64,000 nt of DNA, from positions 727,843-791,842 of the forward strand of contig JAHQXD010000002.1 of NCBI GenBank assembly GCA_019449655.1. Reading direction: 5' to 3'. The notes beneath the pieces are model-generated. The model was not told where the DNA came from and searched no databases. It saw nothing but the letters and a program-made list of their open reading frames with translations. The translations under genes and the position numbers were made by a program. Below, piece by piece: positions 1 through 9,196 of the stretch. How positions within the stretch are numbered: the first letter of the stretch is position 1; every line of letters begins with the position of its first letter. This DNA comes from Ferrigenium straubiae (lineage in GTDB: Bacteria > Pseudomonadota > Gammaproteobacteria > Burkholderiales > Gallionellaceae).

Positions 1-257
1 AGCAGCCATACGGGAAAGGTTGCGCGTGCCGCCGGTGCGTTGTCATACATCGCGTAATACACCGCCGCGCCGCCCACCACGCCGGCGAGGAACAGCACGC
101 GCCACAGCATGTCGCCCGGATTCGCGAAGAACAGACGCCACAGGATGCCGCTGACCCCGGCCAGCCTGCCGTTCAGCCACAGCAGCAGCGTGGCGGCAAT
201 GCCGATAAGAGCGCCGCCGATCAAGGCGGGCAGAAAAGCGTCGATGCCAATAACCAT
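1..257 (-). CDS. YeeE/YedE family transporter, N-terminal part (cut by window edge)
   Basis: Starts at the ATG at 257 and runs off the left edge, so only about 85 residues are visible. The start reads MVIGIDAFLPALIGGALIGI, followed by ALWRLFF-like text, an NPGDMLWRVLFLAG segment and a second hydrophobic stretch. Two membrane helices with a Gly/Ala-rich first helix and a GRLAGVSGI loop are typical of YeeE/YedE (DUF395) proteins, which are linked to thiosulfate or other sulfur-compound uptake. The family call rests only on the N-terminus; the conserved cysteines lie outside the window. Confidence 0.6.
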   Translation of the reverse strand, partial: MVIGIDAFLPALIGGALIGIAATLLLWLNGRLAGVSGILWRLFFANPGDMLWRVLFLAGVVGGAAVYYAMYDNAPAARATFPVWL

Positions 258-369
258 GTCAAACTTTCTCAAACAAGCCGCGCATGGTAGTGGCGTTGGG
301 GAAGACTTTCAAGCCGTTCTGGCCGCGCAACCGCTGCGAGCCGTTACCCGCTTCCTGCGGTGTTGCCGG

Positions 370-1299
370 TCAGGTGGTGCCAGCTCGCGCAGCCAGGAGG
401 CGGTTTTCGCGTCGCAGGTCGTGATAGAAGATCGCCTGGGAGACGGTGTTTTTCAACAGATATTCGCGCCAGGGTTTGCCGATGTAGCCGTAAATCTCGG
501 AGCGGTTGATTGCATTCGCCAGCGTGTCCTTGTCGGCATGTCCGGACAGCAGGATGCGCACCGCATCCGGCTGTATCTTGCGGAATGCTTCGAGGAAGCG
601 CAAGCCATCCATTTCCGGCATCAGGTAGTCCGCGATCACCACGTCATAGTCGATCTGTTTGGCGCGTTCCAGTGCCTGAATGGGCGAAGTGGTGGTGAAG
701 ATGTTGAAGCGCAGGTCGCGGCGCTCCAGCGGCAGGGTCGGGTCGGCCTGATACAGCATTGCAGTATGCAGGTCGGACCAGCCGCCGCGTGCGTTCAGGT
801 CGTGGGTGATGGCGTTCAGCATGTTCGCCTCGTCGTCCACGACCAGCACCTGATACAGCCGGTCCGGATTCGGCGGGCGTTGCCAGTGATGTTGTTGCCG
901 ATACTGTTCCGCGAGTCGGCGGTTTTCCAGAATCTGCTCACGGTGCGCCAGCGCTTCGGCCAATGTGGCCGCCAGGCTGGGACTGTCCCACGGTTTGTCA
1001 ATGAAGCGGTAGATATGCGCTTCGTTGACCGTGCCGACCAGCGCATCAAAATCGGCCTGGCCACTGAGCATCAGGCGCACTGCATCAGGTTGCAGTGCGC
1101 CAAATTGCCTGAGGAACTCGACGCCGTTCATTTCGGGCATCCGGTAATCGACGATCGCCACGTCGAAGCGGGCACCCCGGCAGTGCTGCAATGCCTCGCG
1201 GGGGTTAATGAACGCTTCTATGGCATAGCCGCCCTGCAATTCGCGTCGCAGTGCGTTGATGACGTTCTGTTCGTCATCGACCAGAAGTATTCGATACAT
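370..1299 (-). CDS. Twin-receiver response regulator (REC-REC)
   Basis: A 309-residue protein with two CheY-like receiver domains and no output domain. REC1 (about 1-125) has the acidic pair in LLVDDE and phospho-acceptor D51 (IVDYRMPEMNG). A His/Gln-rich linker (about 125-148) leads to REC2 (about 150-295) with LVVDDE and D224 (IADYLMPEMDG). Both keep the KPW lysine. The ATG at 1299 is chosen over an in-frame GTG 15 bases upstream because GGAGGAAG precedes it at good spacing. It lies 24 bases after the HD-GYP gene and is the last gene of a three-gene operon. It could act as a phosphate sink or relay for the upstream hybrid kinase; the partner is inferred from context only. Confidence 0.85.
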   Translation of the reverse strand: MYRILLVDDEQNVINALRRELQGGYAIEAFINPREALQHCRGARFDVAIVDYRMPEMNGVEFLRQFGALQPDAVRLMLSGQADFDALVGTVNEAHIYRFIDKPWDSPSLAATLAEALAHREQILENRRLAEQYRQQHHWQRPPNPDRLYQVLVVDDEANMLNAITHDLNARGGWSDLHTAMLYQADPTLPLERRDLRFNIFTTTSPIQALERAKQIDYDVVIADYLMPEMDGLRFLEAFRKIQPDAVRILLSGHADKDTLANAINRSEIYGYIGKPWREYLLKNTVSQAIFYHDLRRENRLLAARAGTT

Positions 1300-1323
1300 G
1301 GTTGCTTCCTCCACTGTTCGCTG

Positions 1324-2616
1324 CTATACCGAATGCGTATAGATCGTCAGCGGTTTGCCGGCCGCCTGCTCGAATTCCTGTATCTTGCGGATGTATTCCG
1401 CGTTCAGCGTCGAGTCCTTGAGCAGCAGCAGCATCCCGTTGCTGGTCTCGATGTCGCGGGTAATCAGCATGCCTTCGCGCAGTTGGCTGCTGGCCAACTG
1501 GAACTCGGACCCGACATGGGCGTGCGGCCCCTCATGGGCAACCAGCTCGCGCAACATGTCGACAACCTGTGGGTCGTAGCGTGTGCCGCGGCCTTTGATG
1601 ACCATGTCGAGCGCCTCGCCAGGGCCCAGATGATCGCTTTCGATCAGGCCTTCCTGCAGTGATTCATAATCGCTGGCGACCAGCAGGATGCGCGCGCCCA
1701 GGGGAATGGCGGATGCACCCAGGCCGGATGAGTTTCCGTTGTAATGCTCGCGATGATGGCGAATCAGCTGGGCGGCATCGGCTAATGGAGCAAGCGCCAT
1801 CAATATCGCTGCCGCGCGCAGCGGGTGTTTGTCGAACTGGACGCGTTCTTCGTGGGACAGCTCGGTGAAAGGCCTGTCGAGCAGGCGGTCAGGCAGGCCG
1901 ATCTTGCCGATGTTGTGCAGCAAGCCGGCAACCTCCAGGTTCGTGACCTCCGTTTCAGGGAGGTTCATCCTGCGTGCAATGTCGCAGCATAGTTGCGCGA
2001 TGCGCCGCGAATGCCCGGCCATCGCGCCCTTGCGCAATTCCATCAGGTTGGCGAAGACCTGGATGGTGGTGAAATAATCTTTCTTGAGTTGCGCCAGCGC
2101 ATCGCGCAGCTCCTCGGTACGCTGGCGCACCTTGTCTTCCAGGGTGGCGTTCAGCGTCTTCAGCTCGTTGAACTGGCGCTGGGTCAGCGCATCCAGCCGC
2201 TGTTTCTCCGCGAGCAGGCGCTTGTGTTCCAGCGCATCGCGCACGATCAGTATCATGTCGTTGTCGTCCCACGGCTTGGAGACGTAGCGGTAGATTTCAC
2301 CGCGATTGATCGCGGCGATGGTCGAGGCCATGTCCGCATAACCCGTCAGCAAAATGCGCAACACATCCGGCCATTTGATGCGTATCTGCTCCAGCATCTC
2401 GGCGCCGTCCATTTGCGGCATGCGCATGTCGCAAATGACCAGGTCGATATTTTCCTTTTCCAGCAGCGCAAACGCTTCCGCGCCGCTTTCCGCCGTCAGG
2501 ACGTTGTAGCCGAGCGGCCGGAACAGGCGTTTCAGCGCTGCCAGGATGTTGGCCTCGTCGTCGATGAGCAATAACGTGGGTTTTGCGTCCGGTGCTGGTT
2601 CGGGGGGTGCGGTCAT
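1324..2616 (-). CDS. REC-HD-GYP response regulator with degenerate HD-GYP site
   Basis: A 430-residue RpfG-like protein. The receiver domain (about 13-130) has phospho-acceptor D63 (ICDMRMPQMDG). A coiled coil (about 130-185) joins it to an HD-GYP domain (about 185-350). Intact HD-GYP domains hydrolyse cyclic di-GMP at a metal centre. Here H202, H264, H287, H288 and D316 are present, but the HD doublet is HN (H234-N235) and the GYP motif is replaced by NSS near 296-298. The C-terminal 80 residues (about 350-430) are an extra domain I do not recognise. The start overlaps the stop of the upstream kinase as ATGA, which implies translational coupling. Loss of the metal-ligand Asp and of GYP suggests a binding or regulatory role rather than hydrolysis, but that is inference. 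Confidence 0.85.
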   Translation of the reverse strand: MTAPPEPAPDAKPTLLLIDDEANILAALKRLFRPLGYNVLTAESGAEAFALLEKENIDLVICDMRMPQMDGAEMLEQIRIKWPDVLRILLTGYADMASTIAAINRGEIYRYVSKPWDDNDMILIVRDALEHKRLLAEKQRLDALTQRQFNELKTLNATLEDKVRQRTEELRDALAQLKKDYFTTIQVFANLMELRKGAMAGHSRRIAQLCCDIARRMNLPETEVTNLEVAGLLHNIGKIGLPDRLLDRPFTELSHEERVQFDKHPLRAAAILMALAPLADAAQLIRHHREHYNGNSSGLGASAIPLGARILLVASDYESLQEGLIESDHLGPGEALDMVIKGRGTRYDPQVVDMLRELVAHEGPHAHVGSEFQLASSQLREGMLITRDIETSNGMLLLLKDSTLNAEYIRKIQEFEQAAGKPLTIYTHSV

Positions 2617-5603
2617 GTCTCCTCCTTGTGGTTGTCCGGCTGCACTGGCAGGGTGACGCGGAAGGTGGAGCCTTTACCAACTTCGCTATGCACCTCGATC
2701 TTGCCATGATGGCGCTCCATGATGCCGTAAGAAACCGGCAAGCCGAGGCCGGTGCCGGTGCCCACCGGTTTGGTGGTGAAGAAGGGGTCGAAGATGCGCG
2801 GCAAGATGTCGGGCGGGATGCCTGCGCCGGTGTCGCTGATCTCGACCCAGACCCGGTCTCCCTCCTGCCCGGTGCGGAGGGTGATGGTGCCGTGCGTTTC
2901 GATGGCCTGTACGGCGTTCACCAGCAGGTTCATGAATACCTGTTCGAGCTGCGAGGGCAGGCAGTAGACTTGCGGCAATACGCCGAATTCCCTGACGACC
3001 TCGCATTTGTATTTCAGCTCGTTCCGCACGATGGCGAGGGTGTTCTCCAGACATTTGGCCAGATCCGCCCAGCGCCATGTTTCGTCGGCGCTGGAGCGGG
3101 AAAAATCCTTCAGGCCCAGCACGATCTCCTTGATGCGTTCCAGCCCTTCGCGCGACTCGGCAAGCAGGGACTGGATATCGTCGCGCAGGAAGCCGAAATC
3201 GAGTTTTTCCTTGAGCGCCTGCACCTCCTGCAGCCCCGGATGCGCGCACGTCAGCGCGGCTTTTTCGTATTCGTTCACTACCGCAAGAATGTCGGCCAGG
3301 TATTTCTCCAGCGTGCCGAGGTTGGAATTGATGTAGCCGACCGGGTTGTTGATCTCGTGCGCCACGCCGGCCGCGAGCAGGCCGATCGAGGCCATTTTTT
3401 CCGATTGCAGGAGTTGCTGCTGCGTGGATTTCAATTCCGCGTTGGCGTGCTCCAGTTGTTCGTTGGCTTCAACCAGCCGGGCATTGGTGGTTGCGGCCTG
3501 TTCGTATTGCGCCATCAATTGCTTTTCCAGCCGCTTGCGTTCGGTGATGTCTTCCTTGATGCCGATGTAGTGGGTGACATGTCCGCCGGCATCGCGTACC
3601 GGGGAGACGAAGGTGGACTCGATGTATTCTCTGCCGTCCCTGCGCCGGTTGATGAATTCGCCTTTCCAGGCTTCGCCGCGCGTGAGGTGCGTCCACATGT
3701 CGTCGTAGGTTTCCCTGGGGGTCTTGCCGGATTGCAGGATGCGGGGGTTCTGCCCGATCAGTTCGGCGCGGCTGTAGCCGCTTGCCCTGACGAAGCCCTC
3801 GTTGATGTATTCGAGCTTGGCGTCGAGGTCGGTGATCGCGATCGAATTGGGGCTCTGTTCTACGGCCAGCGAAAGCTTGCGCAGCGATTCCTCGGCCTGT
3901 TTGCGCACGGCCTCGCGGCTGAGATTTTCCAGCGCATAGCCGAGGTCCTCGGCCATCTCGATCAGCAGGTCCCGTTCGTTTTTGCCGAAGGCATTCGCTT
4001 CACCCGCATAAAGCGAAAATGCCCCGATTACTACACCGTCCCGATGCAGCGGTAGCGCGGCTGAGCTGCGCCAGCCCAGGGCAGCGCCGCGCTCGCGCCA
4101 GGGAGCCGTGAGCGTGGAATTCAGGAAATCCTGACACCAGAATGGCCGGTTTTCGCACAGTGCCTTCGCGGTCGGGCCTTGCCCGTATTCGCTGCAGGCA
4201 TCCGCCGAGATTTTGATGTCGCGCAGGTATTCCTCCGCGCCTTCGCCGCTGCTGCTCGCCGGGATGAGCATGCGCGTGTTGGGATCGATCAGGCCGATCC
4301 AGGCCATTTTGAAACTGCCGTATTGCACGGCAATACGGCAGACTTGCGCGAACAGATCGGTCTCGTTTTTACTGCGCACGATGGCCTGGTTGCAACGGCT
4401 CAGCGCCGCATAGAGCTGCTCCAGCCGCCGGATATCGGCCTCGGCCTGCTTGCGCTCGGTGATGTCGCGTGCGGACGCGAACAGCAGCTTCTCGCCGATG
4501 GCCGGGGACGCCCTCCATTCCAGCCATCTGTAGCCGCCATCCCGGCAGCGGTAACGGTTGGAGAATTGCACGGTCTTGCCGCCGGCCAGTTGGCGCTCGA
4601 CTTCCTGTACCGTCGCTGCCCTGTCGTCGGGGTGGATCAGGTCGAGGAAAGGCATGGCAAGGATTTCCTGCATGGTGTAACCGAGCAGCTCCTGCCATGC
4701 GGGGTTGATCTTCAGGAAATACCCGTCAGTCGTTGCGATACACACCAGGTCGGGAATCAGGTCGAAGAACCTTGCCAGATCTTCTTCTGCGCGCTTGCGC
4801 GCGGTAAAATCCTCAAAGGTGATGATGTTTCTGTTGCCCGCGGAAGAGAGGGATATCCTGACGTGGCGGATGGAGCCGTCCTTGCAGGTAACCCTGACTT
4901 CCCTGGGCTCGATGTCGCTATGTTCCCGGATGGCCTTTCCTGCCTGCGCTATCCATATGGCACGAAGTTGTTCCCGGTATTCCTCGTCCGGATAGGCCAG
5001 CCTCCACCAGTGCTGTATGTCCGGCATGTCCTCCATCGTGTAGCCGAACAGATCGGTGAACTTGCGGTTCATCATGATGATCTTCTCGTCCGTGTCCACG
5101 CCGACATCCACAAGCATGGCGATCGGGGAATGCTCGACGAGTGTGCGGAAGTCGGATTCGCTTTGGCGCAGCACTTTCTCCGCCACCTTGCGCGCGCGAA
5201 TGCCTTGCTCCAGCGACAGGGCGCCCTGCACGGCGGAAGCCAGACGCTGCAGGCGGTCCTTCGTCACGTAATCCCTCGCGCCCATCTTGATCAGCCGGAC
5301 GGCGGCGCTGTCGGATAACACGCCGGTGACCATGATGACCGGGATATCGGGATGGGTCTGCCGCACGAGGGCCAGCGCGGAGCCGCCGTCGAAATTGGGC
5401 AGGCTGAAGTCGCACAGGGCGATGTCCGGCTCGAACTCCTCCAGCGCGCGGACGAAAGCCTCGCGCGTTTCGACGCGCAGCAGTTCGACTTCCTTCCATT
5501 CGGCCTCGAGCTCCGCACGGATCAGTTCGCTGTCGCTCGCGTTGTCTTCGAGATTGAGGACGCGCAGTTTTTCCTGGGTGGGGGGGGTATCGGGCGGGCT
5601 CAT
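2613..5603 (-). CDS. Hybrid sensor histidine kinase REC-PAS-PAS-GAF-PAS-HisKA-HATPase
   Basis: A 996-residue kinase. An N-terminal receiver (about 12-130; CDFSLPNFDGG) is followed by a PAS domain (about 140-270), a second PAS (about 275-395; FFDLIPDLVCIATTDGYF), a GAF domain (about 400-550), a third PAS with PAC (about 560-685), a coiled coil, an H-box (VAHEINNPVGYINSN) and a HATPase domain ending in GTGTGLGLPVSYGI. No transmembrane segment is seen, so it is probably cytosolic. The frame is open upstream to about 5837, but the residues there look like non-coding translation. The ATG at 5603 sits just before the receiver fold and is preferred, although its ribosome site is weak. It is the first gene of the operon with the HD-GYP and twin-REC genes. 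Confidence 0.85.
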   Translation of the reverse strand: MSPPDTPPTQEKLRVLNLEDNASDSELIRAELEAEWKEVELLRVETREAFVRALEEFEPDIALCDFSLPNFDGGSALALVRQTHPDIPVIMVTGVLSDSAAVRLIKMGARDYVTKDRLQRLASAVQGALSLEQGIRARKVAEKVLRQSESDFRTLVEHSPIAMLVDVGVDTDEKIIMMNRKFTDLFGYTMEDMPDIQHWWRLAYPDEEYREQLRAIWIAQAGKAIREHSDIEPREVRVTCKDGSIRHVRISLSSAGNRNIITFEDFTARKRAEEDLARFFDLIPDLVCIATTDGYFLKINPAWQELLGYTMQEILAMPFLDLIHPDDRAATVQEVERQLAGGKTVQFSNRYRCRDGGYRWLEWRASPAIGEKLLFASARDITERKQAEADIRRLEQLYAALSRCNQAIVRSKNETDLFAQVCRIAVQYGSFKMAWIGLIDPNTRMLIPASSSGEGAEEYLRDIKISADACSEYGQGPTAKALCENRPFWCQDFLNSTLTAPWRERGAALGWRSSAALPLHRDGVVIGAFSLYAGEANAFGKNERDLLIEMAEDLGYALENLSREAVRKQAEESLRKLSLAVEQSPNSIAITDLDAKLEYINEGFVRASGYSRAELIGQNPRILQSGKTPRETYDDMWTHLTRGEAWKGEFINRRRDGREYIESTFVSPVRDAGGHVTHYIGIKEDITERKRLEKQLMAQYEQAATTNARLVEANEQLEHANAELKSTQQQLLQSEKMASIGLLAAGVAHEINNPVGYINSNLGTLEKYLADILAVVNEYEKAALTCAHPGLQEVQALKEKLDFGFLRDDIQSLLAESREGLERIKEIVLGLKDFSRSSADETWRWADLAKCLENTLAIVRNELKYKCEVVREFGVLPQVYCLPSQLEQVFMNLLVNAVQAIETHGTITLRTGQEGDRVWVEISDTGAGIPPDILPRIFDPFFTTKPVGTGTGLGLPVSYGIMERHHGKIEVHSEVGKGSTFRVTLPVQPDNHKEET

Positions 5604-5969
5604 GTCGGGGCATTCCCGTCTGCGCAGGGGGATGGGGAGATTGTTGTCCGGAACTTGCCGCATCCTTTGGACATCCCGATGCAGCGCGGCGCATAGTCCG
5701 GCCTCGTCCCGGCAACGAGGTGTTTTACGGCGTATTCCATGGCGTGTTCCATCATTGAAACTCCATTGACTGGCAACGTCGTGGCGCATGAGCGATGGGC
5801 TTGCGACTGGATTGGCGACCCGTCCGAAGCATACCACCCCGATTGAGGGGAAGCATATATGCCAAAATGCCTATATATTTTCGCCCGGTCGTTGCCGGTC
5901 CGGAAAACAGTTCGTGCATCGGCCATGCACGGGCAAGCCGCTACTCCTTGCTTGCCGTACAATCCACCC
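5604..5969. other. Divergent intergenic region between sensor kinase and srkA
   Basis: 366 bases with no convincing gene. The left part is open in the kinase frame but lacks receiver-like sequence. The right part has an AT-rich stretch (about 5854-5882) just before srkA that could hold promoters for one or both divergent genes. No clear -35/-10 pair, operator or terminator was found. Confidence 0.4.
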
Positions 5970-6950
5970 ATGCATACCCAACCCTACACCGCACTCACCC
6001 CCGATGCCGTGCTCGATGCGCTGGACAGCATCGGCCTGCGCCCCGACGGACGTTTGCTGGCGCTCAACAGCTACGAGAACCGCGTTTATCAGGCGGGCAT
6101 GGAAGACGGCCCGCCGCTGGTCGCCAAGTTCTACCGCCCCGCACGCTGGCCGGATGCGGCGATCCTGGAGGAGCATGCGTTTGTCGCCGAACTGGCCGGG
6201 CGCGAAATTCCGGTGGTGCCTGCTTTAATCATCGACGGGCGCACGCTGCACACCTGCAATGGATTTCGTTTTTCGGTGTTCGCCCGGCACGGCGGCCGCG
6301 CGCCGGAGATGGACGACTGCGACACGCTGGAATGGATGGGGCGCTTCATCGGGCGCATTCATGCGGTCGGCGCGCTGGAGCCTTACCGGCATCGCCCGGT
6401 ATTGAATATCGAGAGCTTCGGCATCGAGCCGAGCGAATACCTGCTGGCGCACGATTTCATTCCTCCGGAGTTGCGCGAGGTGTATCGCGGCGTGGTCGCG
6501 CAGGCGCTGGACGGCGTGAAGCGCTGTTTCGAGCGCGCCGGCGAGCTGCGCTTCCTGCGCCTGCACGGCGACTGCCATGTCGGCAATGTGCTGTGGACCG
6601 ATCTCGGCCCGCACTTCGTCGATTTCGACGACAGCCGCATGGGGCCGGCGGTTCAGGACTTGTGGATGCTGCTCTCCGGCGAGCGTGCCGAGCAGGCGCA
6701 GCAGCTCGGCGACCTGCTGGCGGGCTATGAGGATTTCTGCGAGTTCGACCCGCGCGAGCTACATCTGGTCGAGGCGCTGCGTACCTTGCGCCTGATTCAT
6801 TATTCCGCGTGGATTGCGCGGCGCTGGGACGACCCGGCGTTCCCCGCGGCTTTCCCATGGTTCAACACCCAGCGCTACTGGCAGGACCGCATCCTGGAAT
6901 TGCGCGAGCAGATCGCGCTGATGGACGAACCGCCGTTGTGGGCGGTATAG
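5970..6950 (+). CDS. srkA: Stress response kinase A (SrkA/YihE family)
   Basis: A 326-residue APH/choline-kinase-fold Ser/Thr protein kinase, close to the 328 residues of E. coli SrkA. It carries the catalytic loop LHGDCHVGNVLW and the metal motif FVDFDDSRMGP. In enterobacteria SrkA counters stress-induced death. The frame is open to an ATG at 5859, but conserved sequence begins at 5970 (MHTQPYTALTPDAVLDAL). The adjacent gene on the right is convergent, 16 bases away, so srkA is probably monocistronic. Confidence 0.9.
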   Translation: MHTQPYTALTPDAVLDALDSIGLRPDGRLLALNSYENRVYQAGMEDGPPLVAKFYRPARWPDAAILEEHAFVAELAGREIPVVPALIIDGRTLHTCNGFRFSVFARHGGRAPEMDDCDTLEWMGRFIGRIHAVGALEPYRHRPVLNIESFGIEPSEYLLAHDFIPPELREVYRGVVAQALDGVKRCFERAGELRFLRLHGDCHVGNVLWTDLGPHFVDFDDSRMGPAVQDLWMLLSGERAEQAQQLGDLLAGYEDFCEFDPRELHLVEALRTLRLIHYSAWIARRWDDPAFPAAFPWFNTQRYWQDRILELREQIALMDEPPLWAV

Positions 6951-6966
6951 GGCGCGCGCAGGCCGA

Positions 6967-8247
6967 TCACTCGCCCGCAGGCTTCGGCGGCACGTCGCGG
7001 CAAAACCGGTAGGTGTTCTTCCCGCTTTGCTTCGCGAGGTACATGGCTGCATCGGCCTGCATGATGAGTTTTTCGATGCCTTCGGAGTCATCGGGGTAGG
7101 TGGAGATGCCGATGCTGCCCCCGATATGGCATTGCCGGCCGTCCAGGTCGAAAGGTGCGGACAGGGCGGCGATGATCTTGTTCGCCATCAGCGCGGCATT
7201 CTGTTCCGATCCGATGTTGTTCAGCGCGAAGGTGAATTCGTCCCCGCCCACCCGAGCCACCACATCCGAGGCCCGGATGACTTCCTTCAGCCTTTCGGCG
7301 ACTTCCTGCAGCAACTGGTCGCCCGCACCGTGCCCCAGCGTGTCGTTGACCTGCTTGAAACCGTCCAGGTCGAGGAACAGGGTCGCCACTTTGTATTTAT
7401 TGCGTTTGGCCAGGTGAATCAGATTTTCGAGGCTATTCAGGAACAGGATGCGGTTCGGCAGGCCTGTCAGGTAATCGTGGTGGGCGAAATGCGCCAGTTG
7501 CTGCTCGACCAGTTTGCGCTCCGTGATGTCGCGGACGATGCCGATGAAGTAGCGCAACTCTCCCAGCATCATTTCCGATATGGATATTTCCAGCGGGAAC
7601 TGTTCGCCGCTCTTGCGCAGCGCGGTCACCTCGCGGCCGCGCACCCCGATTATCCTGCTCCGGCCGGTTTGCAGGTAGTGGCTGATATAGGTGTCATGCT
7701 GGCTCCGGTCCGGCTCCGGCATCAGCATCTTTACATTTTTGCCCAAGACTTCCTGCTGCAAGTAGCCGAAGATTTGCTCGGCTGCCGGGTTGAACCCTTT
7801 GATTTGCCCGGATTCGCTGATCGTGATGATGCCGTCCATCACGTTCTGGATGATGGATTGCAGCTGATCCTGGCTTTTCTCGAGCTCTCCCTTGACCTGC
7901 TTCAGGTTCGTCACCATCTGCCAGAACAGCTTGACCTCGGCGCCGCCCGCCACCCGCTTGTCGCCGAAAACCCTGGTCGCCTCCTCGGCGATCGAATCGT
8001 CGTGCGACAGGTTGTATACGATGCAGTCGGGGTAATTCCTGCAGGCCTGCAGCGCTTCGGCGGCGTTGTTATAGGTCGGGATGCCGTGTTTCCTTGCGAG
8101 CTGGAGGCCGGCCGCACCGGGATTGGTGTCCACCATGGCCACGACCTTGACCAAGCTGTCTTCGAGGAACATTTCAAGCAGGGCGCTCCCCCCGCGTCCG
8201 GCTCCGATAATCAGGACGGGGTACCCGTGTATCTTCTGCATCGCCAT
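6967..8247 (-). CDS. Rossmann-fold/PAS/GGDEF diguanylate cyclase
   Basis: A 426-residue protein. Residues about 8-130 form a dinucleotide-binding-like fold starting VLIIGAGRGGSALLEMF (GxGxxG at 15-20) and continuing with VKVVAMVDTNPGAAG, as in CoA- or NAD-binding domains. A short coiled coil follows, then PAS-PAC (about 135-255) and GGDEF (about 262-420). The active-site motif is GGDEF at 334-338, preceded by an RASD I-site five residues upstream, so both synthesis of cyclic di-GMP and product inhibition are predicted. The ATG at 8247 (or 8241) is preferred because upstream residues are not conserved-looking. It lies 61 bases after rsgA and may end the M48-phhB-rsgA operon. Confidence 0.85.
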   Translation of the reverse strand: MAMQKIHGYPVLIIGAGRGGSALLEMFLEDSLVKVVAMVDTNPGAAGLQLARKHGIPTYNNAAEALQACRNYPDCIVYNLSHDDSIAEEATRVFGDKRVAGGAEVKLFWQMVTNLKQVKGELEKSQDQLQSIIQNVMDGIITISESGQIKGFNPAAEQIFGYLQQEVLGKNVKMLMPEPDRSQHDTYISHYLQTGRSRIIGVRGREVTALRKSGEQFPLEISISEMMLGELRYFIGIVRDITERKLVEQQLAHFAHHDYLTGLPNRILFLNSLENLIHLAKRNKYKVATLFLDLDGFKQVNDTLGHGAGDQLLQEVAERLKEVIRASDVVARVGGDEFTFALNNIGSEQNAALMANKIIAALSAPFDLDGRQCHIGGSIGISTYPDDSEGIEKLIMQADAAMYLAKQSGKNTYRFCRDVPPKPAGE

Positions 8248-8308
8248 GCCCAATCTTTCGTATCTGTGTTCGCGAAATTCTACTGGAATAACCCGCGCTG
8301 GGTAAGGG

Positions 8309-9196
8309 TCAATTGGCCCGGCTGATCTGCTGGAACAGCTCCAGCCTTCTTGCGTCGATCTTGCCCGCCGCGGCGGCTTCCCGCAGCGCACAACTCGGCT
8401 CATGCGTGTGGCGGCAGTCGTGGAAGCGACACTGGCCGAGGTATTGCGCGAACTCGACGAAGCCCTGTTCTATCCCGCCGAAGCTCAGGTGGTGCAGGCC
8501 GAACGCCTGCACGCCGGGGCAGTCGATCAGCGAACTGCTCTCATCCAGCCGGTACAGGCGCGCGTGGGTGGTGGTGTGCTTGCCGGAATCCAGGGCGCTG
8601 GAAATCTCGCGCGTGGCGGCCTGCGCCTCGGGCAGCAGCGCGTTGATCAGGGTGGATTTGCCCATGCCGCTTTGTCCGACCAGCACGCTGGTGTGCCCTT
8701 GCAGGAACGGGCGCAGGGCCGATACATCCAGCTTTGCGCTGAGCTCCAGCACGCGGTAACCGATGGCGCCGTAGGGTGCGAGCCGTTCGCGCGCGGCGGC
8801 TGCGGCCCCGGCGAGGTCGCACTTGTTCAGCACGATCAGCGTATCGAGCTTCTGGTCGTGCGCGGCGACGAGGCAGCGCGCCAGCAGTTCGTCGCTGAAC
8901 GAGGGCTCGGCGGCGACCACGACGATGATCTGCGTGACGTTCGCCGCGATGAGTTTCTCGCGGAATGCGTCGGAGCGGTGCAGCAGCGAGCGGCGCGGCG
9001 CAATGCGCTCGATCACGCCCTGTGCGCCGCTCTCCGCCGAGGCCTCGCCGGTGAGCTTGATTTCCACGATGTCGCCGCACACCACCTCGCTTTTTTTGCC
9101 GCGCGTCAGGCAGAGCATCTCGCTGCCGTCATCGAGGTGCACCAGGTACTGGCGGCCGAAGGCAGCAACAACTCTGCCTGTTAGTGCAGTATTCAA
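8309..9196 (-). CDS. rsgA: Ribosome small subunit-dependent GTPase A
   Basis: A 295-residue circularly permuted GTPase that acts late in 30S subunit maturation. An OB-fold N-terminus (about 1-65) is followed by the motifs in permuted order: NKCD (G4), SAKLD (G5), GQSGMGKST (G1) and DCPGVQAFG (G3). The C-terminal zinc segment has CRFHDCRHTHEPSCAL. The ATG overlaps the stop of phhB as ATGA, so the two are translationally coupled. Confidence 0.95.
   Translation of the reverse strand: MNTALTGRVVAAFGRQYLVHLDDGSEMLCLTRGKKSEVVCGDIVEIKLTGEASAESGAQGVIERIAPRRSLLHRSDAFREKLIAANVTQIIVVVAAEPSFSDELLARCLVAAHDQKLDTLIVLNKCDLAGAAAAARERLAPYGAIGYRVLELSAKLDVSALRPFLQGHTSVLVGQSGMGKSTLINALLPEAQAATREISSALDSGKHTTTHARLYRLDESSSLIDCPGVQAFGLHHLSFGGIEQGFVEFAQYLGQCRFHDCRHTHEPSCALREAAAAGKIDARRLELFQQISRAN

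Noticed and set aside
109..1662. Long plus-strand open frame of 517 codons over the left signalling genes
   Set aside because: It is antisense to the twin-REC and HD-GYP genes, has no domain pattern, and follows the mirrored codon bias of the real genes.
2583..4055. Plus-strand open frame of 490 codons
   Set aside because: Antisense shadow of the hybrid kinase gene, rich in Arg/Phe/Gln without recognisable motifs.
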